The notes under the pieces were generated by a model. That model was given only the letters and a program-made list of their open reading frames with translations, did no database searches and was not told the DNA's origin. Made by a program: the position numbers and the translations under genes. Shown here one piece after another: positions 7,783-16,116 of a stretch of DNA of 64,000 bases. Source of the DNA: Streptomyces sp. CB00455 (GTDB lineage: Bacteria; Actinomycetota; Actinomycetes; Streptomycetales; Streptomycetaceae). The stretch is from assembly GCF_001905445.1 (NCBI RefSeq), contig NZ_LIVQ01000005.1, positions 502,047 through 566,046 of the forward strand, written 5' to 3'. The stretch's first letter is position 1. Each line of letters starts with the position of its first letter.

Positions 7783-8320
7783 GCGTGGCGGGGTGCGGGG
7801 CTGCGTGGAGCTCGGGGTAGTCGACCTCGCCCATCTCGGGGCGTACGGGGAAGGCCAGTTGCTCCCCGTCGAGGCTGAAGCGGGCGTCGACGCCGGGCTT
7901 GTTGCCGCGTGCGTCCTGGCGGTGCCACGTCGAGGCGCCCGGCAGGCGCAGCGCGATCAGCCCGTGCACGCAGTGGTGGGCGCCCGCGTCGTCGCCGAGG
8001 CGCTGGTAGCACAGGGCGGCCGGGATACCCCGGGCGCGCAACAGGGCGGCCAGGGCATGGGACTTGGCGTAGCAGATGCCGTTGCGGGTGGCCAGGACGT
8101 CGGAGGCGCGCCAGGAGACACGGCTGTCGCCGGAGTCCGCCGAATGCGGGATCGCGTCGCGGACGAACGCGAAGGCCGCCGCGGCGTAGGCGGATGCGTC
8201 GCCGTCCACGGCGGCCCAGAGGGCGTCGGCGTGCTCGCGGACGAGCGGATGGTGGTGGTCGACCGCCTCGTCCGCCGCAAGGTAGGCGCCGAGGTCGGGA
8301 TGCTCCTGGATCAGTTCCAT
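7718..8320 (-). CDS. Transglutaminase-like superfamily protein
   Basis: The 200-residue protein has the core 'RNGICYAKSHALAALLRA', with the catalytic Cys at the head of the helix, then 'HHCVHGLIALRL' with the active-site His and 'WHRQDARGNKPG' with the Asp of the Cys-His-Asp triad. Bacterial members of this type act as cysteine proteases, peptide-modifying enzymes or have unknown roles. No signal peptide is evident, so it is probably cytoplasmic. The ATG lacks a strong Shine-Dalgarno. Its 3' end overlaps the convergent MFS gene by 65 bp. Confidence 0.82.
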   Translation of the reverse strand: MELIQEHPDLGAYLAADEAVDHHHPLVREHADALWAAVDGDASAYAAAAFAFVRDAIPHSADSGDSRVSWRASDVLATRNGICYAKSHALAALLRARGIPAALCYQRLGDDAGAHHCVHGLIALRLPGASTWHRQDARGNKPGVDARFSLDGEQLAFPVRPEMGEVDYPELHAAPHPATLKALRDSADRTELWRNLPTAL

Positions 8321-8375
8321 GACCCAGGAGCATACCTATGCATGATGTCGCATGACTATCGACAAGGGGGGAAGG

Positions 8376-9452
8376 TCAGCGCGACAGCTCTTCCTTCAGC
8401 GCCTGGAGGAAGCCGTCCACGTCTTCCTCCTGGGTGTCGAAGCCGCACATCCAGCGGACGTCACCCGCGGCCTCGTCCCAGAAGTAGAAGCGGTAGCGCC
8501 GCTGCAGCCGCCGGGACACCTCGTGGGGCAGCCTGGCGAACACCGCGTTCGCCTGCACCGGGTAGAGGATCTCCACGCCGTCCGTCTCGCGCACGCCGGC
8601 GGCGAGCCGCTGCGCCATCGCGTTGGCGTGCCGGGCGTTGCGCAGCCACAGGTCCTTGGCGAGCAGCGCCTCCAGCTGCACCGAGACGAAGCGCATCTTG
8701 GACGCCAGCTGCATCGACATCTTGCGGATGTGCTTCATCTGCCGGACCGCGTCGGGGTTGATCACCACCACGGCCTCGCCGAACATCATGCCGTTCTTGG
8801 TTCCGCCGTACGACAGCACGTCCACGCCGACCGAGTTGGTGAAGGTGCGCATGGGGACGTCGAGCGCCGCCGCGGCGTTGGCTATCCGGGCGCCGTCGAG
8901 GTGCACCTTCATGCCCAGGCCGTGGGCGTGGTCGCAGATGGCCTTGATCTCGTCCGGGGTGTAGACCGTGCCGAGCTCGGTGTTCTGCGTGATCGAGACC
9001 ACCTGCGGCATCGCCCGGTGCTCGTCCTCGAAGCCCCAGGCTTCCTGGTCGATCAGCTCGGGGGTGAGCTTGCCGTCGGGGGTGGGCACGGCGAGCAGCT
9101 TGAGGCCGGCCATCCGCTCGGGAGCGCCGCCCTCGTCCACGTTGATGTGGGCGCTCTTGGCGCAGATCACGGCGCCCCACCGGTCGGTCAGGGCCTGCAG
9201 GGCGACGACGTTGGCGCCCGTGCCGTTGAAGACCGGGAAGGCCTGCGCGTACGGCCCGAAATGACTGCGGAAGATCCTCTGCAGGTGTTCGGTGTACTCG
9301 TCCTCGCCGTACGCGACCTGGTGACCCTCGTTGGCCAGCGCGATGGCCGCCAAGACCTCGGGGTGCACGCCCGCGTAGTTGTCGCTCGCGAAACCGCGTA
9401 CCGACGGGTCGTGGTGGCGCCGGGCGTCGGTCTTGCCGGCATCGGTCCTCAC
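8376..9452 (-). CDS. Low-specificity threonine aldolase / beta-eliminating lyase family
   Basis: The protein (358 residues from GTG 9452) is a fold-type I PLP enzyme. It has 'SDNYAGVHPEVL', 'FNGTGANVVAL', 'KVHLDGARIANAAAAL' with the Asp that holds the PLP pyridine nitrogen, and 'LSYGGTKNG' with the Schiff-base Lys. Known members split L-threonine or allo-threonine into glycine and acetaldehyde. The GTG overlaps the upstream SDR stop as GTGA, which argues for coupling; a GTG six codons earlier is possible. It is the last gene of the DUF6421-SDR-aldolase operon. Confidence 0.9.
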   Translation of the reverse strand: MRTDAGKTDARRHHDPSVRGFASDNYAGVHPEVLAAIALANEGHQVAYGEDEYTEHLQRIFRSHFGPYAQAFPVFNGTGANVVALQALTDRWGAVICAKSAHINVDEGGAPERMAGLKLLAVPTPDGKLTPELIDQEAWGFEDEHRAMPQVVSITQNTELGTVYTPDEIKAICDHAHGLGMKVHLDGARIANAAAALDVPMRTFTNSVGVDVLSYGGTKNGMMFGEAVVVINPDAVRQMKHIRKMSMQLASKMRFVSVQLEALLAKDLWLRNARHANAMAQRLAAGVRETDGVEILYPVQANAVFARLPHEVSRRLQRRYRFYFWDEAAGDVRWMCGFDTQEEDVDGFLQALKEELSR

Positions 9453-10210
9453 GGTTGTGGAGTGAGCCACAGACGCTGTCCGTTCACATCGATGGCGGGC
9501 CGCTCCCACACGCCGGCGATGGCCTCGGCCAGCTCCTTGACGTCGGTGAAGCCCGCGAACTTCGCACTGGGACGCTCGGCGCGCATCGCGTCGTGCACCA
9601 GTGCCTTGATGACCAGGATCGCAGCCGCCGCGCCGGGGCCCTCGTCACCCCCCGCCTTGCGGAAGGAGTCCGCGAGGGCCAGGGTCCACGCCTCGGCGGC
9701 CGCCTTGCCCGCGTTGTACGCGGCGTTGTTGGCGACCGGCTTGTGCGCGCCGGACTGGCTGACCAGGACGTAGCGCCCGCGCTCGCTGCGCAGCAGCCCG
9801 TCGTGGAAGGCCAGGGAGGTGTGCTGGACGGTGCGGATGAGGAGCTTTTCCAGGAAGTCCCAGTCCGCGAGGTCGGTGTCGGTGAAGGAGGTGCTGCCGC
9901 GCCAGCCGCCGACGAGGTGGACGAGTCCGTCGATGCGGCCGAACTCCTTCTCGGTGCGGTCGGCCCAGGCCTTGGTGGCGTCGAGGTCGAGCAGGTCGAC
10001 GGTGTCACCCGTGACGCTGGCGCCGCCGTGGGCGTAGCGCGCCGCGTCCACGGCCTCCGCGAGCCTGGCCGGATCGGCGTCGGACGCCACGACCACGGCT
10101 CCCGCCTCGGCGAGGCGGAGCAGGGCGGCGCGGCCGGCGGGGCCACCGGCCCCGGCCACCGCCACCACCGCTCCGTGCAGCTTTCCGTTGCCGTTCCCGG
10201 AGCCGTTCAT
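9449..10210 (-). CDS. SDR-family oxidoreductase
   Basis: The 253-residue protein has a Rossmann N-terminus with a modified glycine motif 'AGAGGPAGRAAL' and an Asp after beta-2 ('ASDADPARL') that suggests NAD preference. 'HLVGGWRGS' is the NNAG-equivalent, 'VLVSQSG' holds the catalytic Ser, and 'YNAGK' is the YxxxK motif. The ATG at 10210 is chosen because AGGAGG lies 8 nt upstream; a GTG at 10240 overlapping the DUF6421 stop is an alternative. It sits between DUF6421 and threonine aldolase in one tight operon. A substrate shared with the aldolase, perhaps a hydroxy-amino acid, is only a guess. Confidence 0.88.
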   Translation of the reverse strand: MNGSGNGNGKLHGAVVAVAGAGGPAGRAALLRLAEAGAVVVASDADPARLAEAVDAARYAHGGASVTGDTVDLLDLDATKAWADRTEKEFGRIDGLVHLVGGWRGSTSFTDTDLADWDFLEKLLIRTVQHTSLAFHDGLLRSERGRYVLVSQSGAHKPVANNAAYNAGKAAAEAWTLALADSFRKAGGDEGPGAAAAILVIKALVHDAMRAERPSAKFAGFTDVKELAEAIAGVWERPAIDVNGQRLWLTPQP

Positions 10211-10236
10211 CGGTGCAGCCTCCTGTGCTCGGTCGC

Positions 10237-11652
10237 TCACGCGGCGACCCGCGCTGCGTCCTGGGCGGGCGTGGCGTTGCGGGCGGTGATGCCCTTCGCG
10301 GAGGCGATCACGCCCTTGAGCTTCTTGGCGAGGGCCTCATAGAACATGCTGAGCGGAAACTCGTCCGGAAGCACGTCGTCCACGAGCTTGCGCGGCGGCT
10401 GCGTCAGGTCGAGGGCGTCGGGTCCCTTGGCCCACTTGGACCCCGGGTGCGGGGCGAGGTAGGTGGAGACGAGCTCGTATGCCTTGAACCAGTGGACGAG
10501 CTTGGGGCGGTCGATGCCGGCCCGGTAGAGCTCTTCGATCTCGGCGCACAGCTGGTTGGTGACCTGCGGGGCGCGCATCCAGTCGATCTTCAGCTTGTTG
10601 TCCGTCCAGCGCACGACGTCGTGCTTGTGGAGGTAGGCGAAGAGCAGCTGGCCGCCGAGGCCGTCGTAGTTGCGGTTGCGGTCGCCGGAGACCGGGAAGC
10701 GGAACATCCGGTCGAAGAGCACGGCGTACTGCACGTCGCGGCCGTGCTCGTTGCCCTCGGACTCCAGCTTCACGGCCTCCTTGAAGGCGGTGAGGTCGCA
10801 GCGCAGCTCCTCCAGGCCGTACATCCAGAACGGCTGGCGCTGCTTGATCATGAAGGGGTCGAACGGCAGGTCGCCGTGGCTGTGGGTGCGGTCGTGGACC
10901 ATGTCCCACAGGACGAAGGCCTTCTCGCAGCGCTCCTGGTCCTGGACCATGACGGCGATGTCCTCGGGCAGCTCGATGCCCAGGATGTCCACGGCGGCCG
11001 CGGTGACCTTGCGGTAGCGGGCGGCCTCGCGGTCGCAGAAGATGCCGCCCCAGGTGAAGCGCTCGGGGGCTTCGCGCACGGCGATGGTCTCCGGGAAGAG
11101 CACGGCCGAGTGGGTGTCGTAGCCCGGGGTGAAGTCCTCGAAGGTGATGCCGAGGAAGAGCGGGTTGTCGTACCGGGTGCGCTCCAGCTCGGCGAGCCAC
11201 TCGGGCCACACCATCTTGAGCACGACGGCTTCCAGGTTGCGGTCCGGGTTGCCGTTCTGCGTGTACATCGGGAAGACGACCAGGTGCTGGAGCCCGTCGG
11301 CGCGCCCGGCGGCCGGGTGGAAGGCCAGCAGGGAGTCGAGGAAGTCCGGCACGCGGAAGCCGTCTGCGGCCCACTTGCGCAGGTCCGCGACGAGCGCCCG
11401 GTGGTAGGCGGCGGCGTGCGGGAGCAGCGGCGACAGCGCCTCGACGGCGCCGGCCACGCGCTCGACGGCGGCCTCGGCCGCGGCCCGGGCGGGCGCGCCC
11501 TCGGCCTCGAAGTCGATCGAGCCGTCCTTGGACTGCCAGGGGCGGATCTCCTCCACGGCGGCCTTGAGCTCGGGCCACGCAGGGTGGTCGACCACCCGCG
11601 CCCCGGCGGTTATCGCGGCTCCGCCGACACCCGGCACAAGAGTTTCCGTCAT
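10237..11652 (-). CDS. DUF6421-family protein
   Basis: The 471-residue cytoplasmic protein, without membrane segments, fits the conserved actinobacterial DUF6421 group. Landmarks are 'LQHLVVFPMYTQNG', 'DFTPGYDTHSAVLFPETI', 'TWGGIFCDREAARYRKV' and 'DMVHDRTHSHGDLPFDP'. The His/Asp-rich last motif looks like a metal site (HDRTHSHGD). The function is unknown to me. The ATG at 11652 follows GGAGGAAG. It is first in an operon with an SDR and threonine aldolase, so a metabolic enzyme role is plausible. A 15-bp palindrome lies about 75 bp upstream. Confidence 0.82.
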   Translation of the reverse strand: MTETLVPGVGGAAITAGARVVDHPAWPELKAAVEEIRPWQSKDGSIDFEAEGAPARAAAEAAVERVAGAVEALSPLLPHAAAYHRALVADLRKWAADGFRVPDFLDSLLAFHPAAGRADGLQHLVVFPMYTQNGNPDRNLEAVVLKMVWPEWLAELERTRYDNPLFLGITFEDFTPGYDTHSAVLFPETIAVREAPERFTWGGIFCDREAARYRKVTAAAVDILGIELPEDIAVMVQDQERCEKAFVLWDMVHDRTHSHGDLPFDPFMIKQRQPFWMYGLEELRCDLTAFKEAVKLESEGNEHGRDVQYAVLFDRMFRFPVSGDRNRNYDGLGGQLLFAYLHKHDVVRWTDNKLKIDWMRAPQVTNQLCAEIEELYRAGIDRPKLVHWFKAYELVSTYLAPHPGSKWAKGPDALDLTQPPRKLVDDVLPDEFPLSMFYEALAKKLKGVIASAKGITARNATPAQDAARVAA

Positions 11653-12155
11653 GTCACTTCCTCCACAGGAGAACCTCACGTCAAGGCAGCGTAAACGGCG
11701 AGGCTCTCCCACTCAAGAGGGAACTCAGGAAATTATCCTGCATCACCCCCCGCCTCACCGAAAGTCTTCCCGTTCTTCAGCATGGAAGGGAGCGTTCCGC
11801 CCAATCGCCGCAAGGCCCCCGGCCCCCCGGCGGCGGTCCGGCGGTTGCTCCGACCGAGTGGAGATCCCGAGACCCGCCCGGCCGTTCCGGGCGCTCGCGC
11901 GGCCCCGCCGGGCCACCGGGAGCGTGATGCGTCAAGCCGGCGGGGACGCGCCCACGCCCGGGTGACGCGACGGGGCCGCCACCGGCCGCGCCACCGGGCA
12001 CGGCCCTGGCGGGAAGCGGCCACCGGCCCCTTCCGGGGCCCTGCACGGGCGGTCCCTTCGCAGCGTCGGCGCACTAGCATGCGAGCTCATCGCGCGCGGC
12101 CGGTCGGGACACCGCGACCGCGCGGGGAGCCGCCGTCGACGGAAGCGAGAGAACC
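11653..12155. other. 503-bp divergent intergenic region with one operator-like palindrome
   Basis: The space separates DUF6421 (minus) from the GDPD-like gene (plus). No convincing coding frame is present; open frames here are Arg/Pro-rich shadows. The only clear signal is the palindrome CAGGA-AATTA-TCCTG at 11726-11740, set in a locally A/T-richer stretch. Confidence 0.6.
11726..11740. promoter_or_regulatory. Palindrome upstream of DUF6421 operon
   Basis: CAGGA and TCCTG are exact reverse complements around AATTA. The site is 74-88 bp before the DUF6421 start in the only A/T-rich patch of this gap, as expected for a promoter or operator. The regulator is unknown. Confidence 0.45.
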
Positions 12156-12848
12156 TTGACTTTCCTCACCATCGGTCACCGCGGGGTCATGGGTGCCGAA
12201 CCGGAGAACACCCTGCGGTCCTTCGTCCGCGCGGAGCGTTCCGGCATGGACGTCATCGCTCTGGACCTGCGGCTGACCAAGGACGGCGCACTCGTCGCCC
12301 TGCACGATCCCGAAGTGGACCGGACCACCGACGGCTCGGGAGCCGTCGCCGACCTGACCACGGCCGAGCTGCGCGCCCTGGACGCCGGCCAGGGCGAGCG
12401 CGTACCGCTCTTCGAGGACGTCCTGGCAGCGGTCCGCACTCCCCTGCAGGTCGCGGTGCGCGACCGGGACACCGCCGCCGTGCTCGCGGAGCTGATCCTG
12501 CGCCGCGACCTGACCGCCCGGGTCGAGGTGGCCTCCCCGCGGGACGCCCTGCTCGTGGAGGCGGCGCGCCTGGTGCCGGGCGTACGGACCGTGCTCCACG
12601 CCCTGTCTCCCGGCGAGCGGGCCGAGGACGTCGTGGCCCGGGCCCTGGCCGCGGGCGCGGCGACGATCGCCCTGGACATCCGGCGGCTCACCCTGGAAAC
12701 GGTGGAGGCGGCGCACGCGGCCGGGCTGCGGGTGACCGCCTGGACGGTCGACACCCTGGATCAGCTGCGGCTCGCGCGGGCGCTCGGGCTCGACGGCGCC
12801 GCCACCGGCCTCCCCGAGATCCGCAGCACGGGCCGCTTCACCGCCTGA
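12156..12848 (+). CDS. GDPD-like protein lacking key metal ligands
   Basis: The 230-residue TIM-barrel protein of the glycerophosphodiester phosphodiesterase family opens 'TFLTIGHRG' with His8, then PENT (Glu17), then 'LHDPEVDRTTDG' with His50. Active members need Glu in the 'ELD' strand and Glu in the 'EIK' strand for the divalent metal. Here these read A35-L-D37 and A100-V-R102, so two acidic ligands and a Lys are gone. The barrel and length are otherwise complete, which points to a non-catalytic or altered protein rather than a broken gene. The start is TTG at 12156; no other in-frame start fits the family's N-terminus. Confidence 0.82.
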   Translation: MTFLTIGHRGVMGAEPENTLRSFVRAERSGMDVIALDLRLTKDGALVALHDPEVDRTTDGSGAVADLTTAELRALDAGQGERVPLFEDVLAAVRTPLQVAVRDRDTAAVLAELILRRDLTARVEVASPRDALLVEAARLVPGVRTVLHALSPGERAEDVVARALAAGAATIALDIRRLTLETVEAAHAAGLRVTAWTVDTLDQLRLARALGLDGAATGLPEIRSTGRFTA

Positions 12849-12876
12849 CGGCGCCGGCCCCGCCCCCGGAACGGCT

Positions 12877-13416
12877 TCAGAGCGCCTTGACCAGCAGCTC
12901 GAAGGCCAGGTCGTCGCGGAGCGGGACCCCGAAACGCTCGTCGCCGTAGGGGAAGGGGCTCAGCTCGCCGGTGCGCCGGTAGCCCCGCCGCACGTAGTAG
13001 GCGATGAGCTCCTCCCGCACGTTCACCACCGTCATCCGCATCTCCTTGGCGCCCCACGTCTCGCGGGCGCGGCGCTCGGCCTCGGCGAGGACCTCCTTGC
13101 CGAGGCCCCCGCCCTGCAGCCCGGGGCGGACCGCGAACATGCCGAAGTAGGCGTGGTCCCCGCGGTGTTCGAGCTGGCAGCAGGCCACGATCCCGCCCGC
13201 CCGCTCGACGACCACCAGCAGGCTGTCGGGGCTCTCGACGATCGCGCGGACCCCGTCCGCGTCCGTGCGCTGCCCGCCGAGGTAGTCCGCCTCCGTGGTC
13301 CAGCCGGCGCGGCTGGCATCACCGCGGTACGCCGACTCGACGAGGGCCACCAGCTCCGTCACGTCCGCGGCCCCGGCGTCGCGGTAACTCAGGGCTGCGG
13401 GGTTGGCGGTCGTCAT
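12877..13416 (-). CDS. GNAT-family N-acetyltransferase
   Basis: The 179-residue protein has the GNAT acetyl-CoA fold. 'YFGMFAVRPGLQGGGLGKEVL' holds motif A, with the Q/RxxGxG/A acetyl-CoA loop (QGGGLG), followed by 'MTVVNVREELIAYYVRRGYRRTG', the motif B helix and strand; only parts are quoted. The N-terminus 'LSYRDAGAADVTELVALVESAYRG' is typical of small-molecule or peptide acetyltransferases. The ATG has GGAG about 8 nt upstream. The acceptor is unknown. It is transcribed divergently from the DUF5134 gene, 127 bp apart. Confidence 0.87.
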   Translation of the reverse strand: MTTANPAALSYRDAGAADVTELVALVESAYRGDASRAGWTTEADYLGGQRTDADGVRAIVESPDSLLVVVERAGGIVACCQLEHRGDHAYFGMFAVRPGLQGGGLGKEVLAEAERRARETWGAKEMRMTVVNVREELIAYYVRRGYRRTGELSPFPYGDERFGVPLRDDLAFELLVKAL

Positions 13417-13543
13417 CGGCGGCTCCGTTCTGCGCGGTGGCACACGACGTGCCCGGTACGGCTCGCCAGAGCCTACCCGGGCGGCGTGCGGGCCGTCCGG
13501 GACGGGCATCTCTTCCGTGACGCCGACGAACCGGGAGTGTGCC

Positions 13544-14095
13544 GTGCACGGTTCCGCCCTGTCCCCTTCCGCCTCCGTCTCCTCCTGGCTGCTCGTCCTG
13601 CTGTGCGCGGTGAGCGGGGCGTACTGCCTGGGACAGGTCCGCAGATCGGGCGGCGGCGGCGCCGCCGGGGAGGCGGTGATGGGGTTCGGCATGGCGCTGA
13701 TGGCCGTGCCCCTGGGGGCCGGTGGGGGCTGGCGGGCGCCGGTGCTGGGGGCGCTCTTCTGCGGTGCGGCCCTGCACGCACTGTGGCTGCTGCGCGGCGG
13801 ACACCACCACGCGCACCACCTGGTCGGTTCGCTGGCCATGGCCTACATGGCGCTGACGACGGCCTCCGGGCACGGCCACGGCGCGGGACTGCCGCTGGTC
13901 ACCGGGGCGCTGCTGCTGTACTTCGCCGGGTACGTCCTGCTGGGCGGCGCCCGGCTGGTGGGCGCGGGCCGGGCCGCCCCCGCCGGCGTCGGGGCGGGCG
14001 GCCCCCCGCCCGGCTCCCCCAAGGCGGCCGAGCTGACCCGGGCCTGCCGACTGGCCATGGGGATCGGCATGTTGGCCATGCTGATCGCGATGTGA
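13544..14095 (+). CDS. DUF5134 integral membrane protein
   Basis: The 183-residue protein has about five hydrophobic segments, a His-rich loop after the third ('GGHHHAHHLVGSLAMAYM') and a hydrophilic Pro/Gly stretch before the last helix. This matches the actinobacterial DUF5134 group. The GTG at 13544 has GGGAG 6 nt upstream; an open extension to the left lies over the GNAT promoter and lacks a site. The His cluster could bind a metal such as copper, but that is inference. It is followed at 81 bp by an M56 peptidase gene, a pairing seen in other streptomycetes. Confidence 0.75.
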   Translation: MHGSALSPSASVSSWLLVLLCAVSGAYCLGQVRRSGGGGAAGEAVMGFGMALMAVPLGAGGGWRAPVLGALFCGAALHALWLLRGGHHHAHHLVGSLAMAYMALTTASGHGHGAGLPLVTGALLLYFAGYVLLGGARLVGAGRAAPAGVGAGGPPPGSPKAAELTRACRLAMGIGMLAMLIAM

Positions 14096-14176
14096 CCACG
14101 CCCCCGGACGTGTCCTGCGTCACCAATCCTCCGGGCCCGTACCCGCAGGTAGTCCCGCGCTCATAGGCTGGCGGCC

Positions 14177-15115
14177 ATGATGGTCCCCGCCGCACTGCTG
14201 CTGCTCGGCGCCCTGACCGCGCTGCTCGCTCCCCGCCTGCTGGCCCTGGCCCGCTGGCCCGAGCGTGAACCGGTCGTCGCCCTGTGGGTGTGGCAGTGCG
14301 TGGTCGGCGCGGTGCTCCTGTGCCTGGGACTGTCGATGCTGCTGAGCGCCGCGGCCGCCTGGCAGGCGGTGCGCGGGCGGCTCTTCGCCGCCGCCCCGCG
14401 CGGCGTCGTCGACGCCTACGGACTGGGCGCCGCCGGCGGTCCCTGGGCCGCCGGCACCGCGCTCGTGCTGGCGGGCGGCGCGCTGTGGACCGCGGCGATG
14501 CTGGCCCGCGAGGTGCGCCGGGCCCGGGCCCTGCGGCGCGCCCAGGGGAGCGACCTGCTGGTGCGGTCCCCGCTGCTGCCCGGTGAGGACCCCGCGGGCC
14601 CCCGGCTCGTCGTGCTGGAGGGGCCGCGGCCGGACGCCTGGTGGCTGCCGGGGCCCGCCCCGCAGCTCGTGGTGACGACGGCGGCGCTGGGCCGGCTCAA
14701 GGGGAGCCAGCTCGATGCGGTCATGGCCCACGAACAGGGTCATGCGGCCGCCCGGCACGACTGGCTGCTGCACTGCTCGCGGGCGCTGGCCCGGGGCTTC
14801 CCGCAGGTGCCGGTCTTCGCGGCCTTCGAGGCGGAAATGCACCGGCTGGTGGAGCTGGCCGCCGACGACGTGGCCTCGCGCCGGTACGGGCGGCTGACCA
14901 TCGCACTGGCCCTGGTCGGACTGAACGAGGACCGGGGGGTCTTCGGTCCCTGCGCGACGCCGCAGGCGCACGTCCCGCAGCGGGTACGGCGGCTGCTGTC
15001 CGCCGCACCCCGGCTGTCGGCGGCGCGCAGGCTCCGGCTGACGGCGCTCGCCACGCTGGTCCCGGCGGTACCCGTGCTGGTGGCCGTGGTCCCGGGGCTG
15101 AGCGCCCTCGCCTGA
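14177..15115 (+). CDS. M56-family membrane metallopeptidase (BlaR1/HtpX-like)
   Basis: The 312-residue protein has membrane segments near residues 3-25, 35-62 and 88-112, a cytoplasmic zinc-protease domain with 'MAHEQGHAAARHDWLLH' (HEXXH at His185-His189), and a last hydrophobic stretch before the C-terminus. A downstream Glu in 'VELAADDVAS' fits the third zinc ligand. In BlaR1/MecR1 such a domain cleaves a repressor. Here no BlaI-type repressor gene is adjacent, so it is probably a streptomycete orphan M56 peptidase. It lies just after the DUF5134 membrane protein gene on the same strand. Confidence 0.85.
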   Translation: MMVPAALLLLGALTALLAPRLLALARWPEREPVVALWVWQCVVGAVLLCLGLSMLLSAAAAWQAVRGRLFAAAPRGVVDAYGLGAAGGPWAAGTALVLAGGALWTAAMLAREVRRARALRRAQGSDLLVRSPLLPGEDPAGPRLVVLEGPRPDAWWLPGPAPQLVVTTAALGRLKGSQLDAVMAHEQGHAAARHDWLLHCSRALARGFPQVPVFAAFEAEMHRLVELAADDVASRRYGRLTIALALVGLNEDRGVFGPCATPQAHVPQRVRRLLSAAPRLSAARRLRLTALATLVPAVPVLVAVVPGLSALA

Positions 15116-15309
15116 GCCGCGTCTTCCCGGCGCCCTCGTCCTGAGGACGTTGCTCCGGACACGGGCCGGGGAGGTCTGCCCGGTCGAGCCGCGTCCGCGG
15201 CCGGGGCGTCTCCGGCCGGGGCGCCCGCGGCCGGCGCGTCCGCGGCTGAAGCGTCTCCGGCTGGCGCGTCCGGCGCGGGCCGGGTGCGCCCCGGTGCGAG
15301 GATCCGGCC

Positions 15310-15963
15310 ATGCGGACTGATCGCTTGCGGTGGGCGGGGATCGGCTGTGCGCTCCTCGTGGCGGTCCTGACGGCGCTGGTGGCGACGGGGTGGCGGCCGC
15401 TCGTCTCCTACGACGCCCGGGCGGCCCGGGACCTGCACGGCCACGCCGTCGCGCATCCCGGGGTCACCCACACGATGCGGGTGCTGTCCGACTGGGTGTG
15501 GGACCCCTGGACCATGCGGGCCCTGGCCGCCGCGGCCTGCGTCCTGCTCTGGTGGCGCGGCCGGCGCCGGCGGGCGCTCGTCGTGGCGGCGGTGACCCTG
15601 ACCGCCTCGGTGCTGCAGCAGGGGCTGAAGTCGCTGGTGGGACGGGAGCGGCCGGTCTGGGCGGATCCCGTGGACTCGGCGCACTACGCGGCCTATCCCT
15701 CGGGTCATGCCATGACGGCGACGGTGGTGTGCGGACTGTTGCTGTGGCTGCTCCCCGCCGGCACTCCCAGGTGGGCCGTCGGCGGCGCCTGGGCCGCGGC
15801 GGCGCTCTCGGTGCTCGGGGTCGGCTTCACCCGGGCCTACCTCGGCGTGCACTGGCCTTCGGACGTCCTCGGCGGGTGGCTGCTGGGCGGCGCTCTCGTC
15901 GCCCTGTCCGTGTCCGCGGCGGACCGGGGCCGCGGTCCGGGTGCGGCCGGCCCGGAGCGCTGA
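15310..15963 (+). CDS. PAP2-family phosphatase
   Basis: The 217-residue membrane protein has six hydrophobic spans and the three-part phosphatase signature: 'KSLVGRERP' (about residues 102-110), 'YPSGHAM' with the catalytic-site His, and 'GFTRAYLGVHWPSDVLGG' with the nucleophilic His. Such enzymes remove phosphate from lipid phosphates such as phosphatidate or undecaprenyl diphosphate on the outer face of the membrane. The substrate is not decided by context. A 12-bp perfect inverted repeat follows the gene. Confidence 0.88.
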   Translation: MRTDRLRWAGIGCALLVAVLTALVATGWRPLVSYDARAARDLHGHAVAHPGVTHTMRVLSDWVWDPWTMRALAAAACVLLWWRGRRRRALVVAAVTLTASVLQQGLKSLVGRERPVWADPVDSAHYAAYPSGHAMTATVVCGLLLWLLPAGTPRWAVGGAWAAAALSVLGVGFTRAYLGVHWPSDVLGGWLLGGALVALSVSAADRGRGPGAAGPER

Positions 15964-16029
15964 GTGTCCGTTCCCCTGCCGGTGCCCCGGCGGGCGCTGC
16001 ATGGCCGGTTCGAGCGGGCGCATGCGTGT

Positions 16030-16068
16030 GCCTGCTCTGGGCGATCCCCCGTGTCACCCAGAGCAGGC
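16030..16068 (+). terminator. Perfect 12-bp inverted repeat between PAP2 and TetR genes
   Basis: The arms GCCTGCTCTGGG (16030-16041) and CCCAGAGCAGGC (16057-16068) are exact reverse complements with a 15-nt loop. It begins 67 bp after the PAP2 stop and ends 48 bp before the TetR start. It can act as a terminator for PAP2 or as a large operator for the regulator; there is no T-run to decide. Confidence 0.55.
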
Positions 16069-16085
16069 GACCGCGCTGAGAATAT

Positions 16086-16098
16086 TGGCTCAGAGCCA
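16086..16098 (+). promoter_or_regulatory. Probable TetR autoregulatory operator
   Basis: TGGCT-CAG-AGCCA is a perfect palindrome around a 3-nt centre, 18 bp before the TetR start and directly after an AATATT patch that could be a -10 element. Position and symmetry fit self-repression by the TetR protein. Confidence 0.5.
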
Positions 16099-16116
16099 GT
16101 CAACGCAGGAGTAAGC

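Noticed and set aside
11733..12155. Open frames in the 503-bp gap upstream of the GDPD-like gene
   Set aside because: All are Arg/Pro-rich, lack ribosome-binding sites and overlap each other on both strands, as expected by chance at this G+C.
15190..15290. Repeated GCGTC(C/T)(G/C) blocks between M56 and PAP2 genes
   Set aside because: The copies are short, irregular and common in this G+C range; no clear unit or function.
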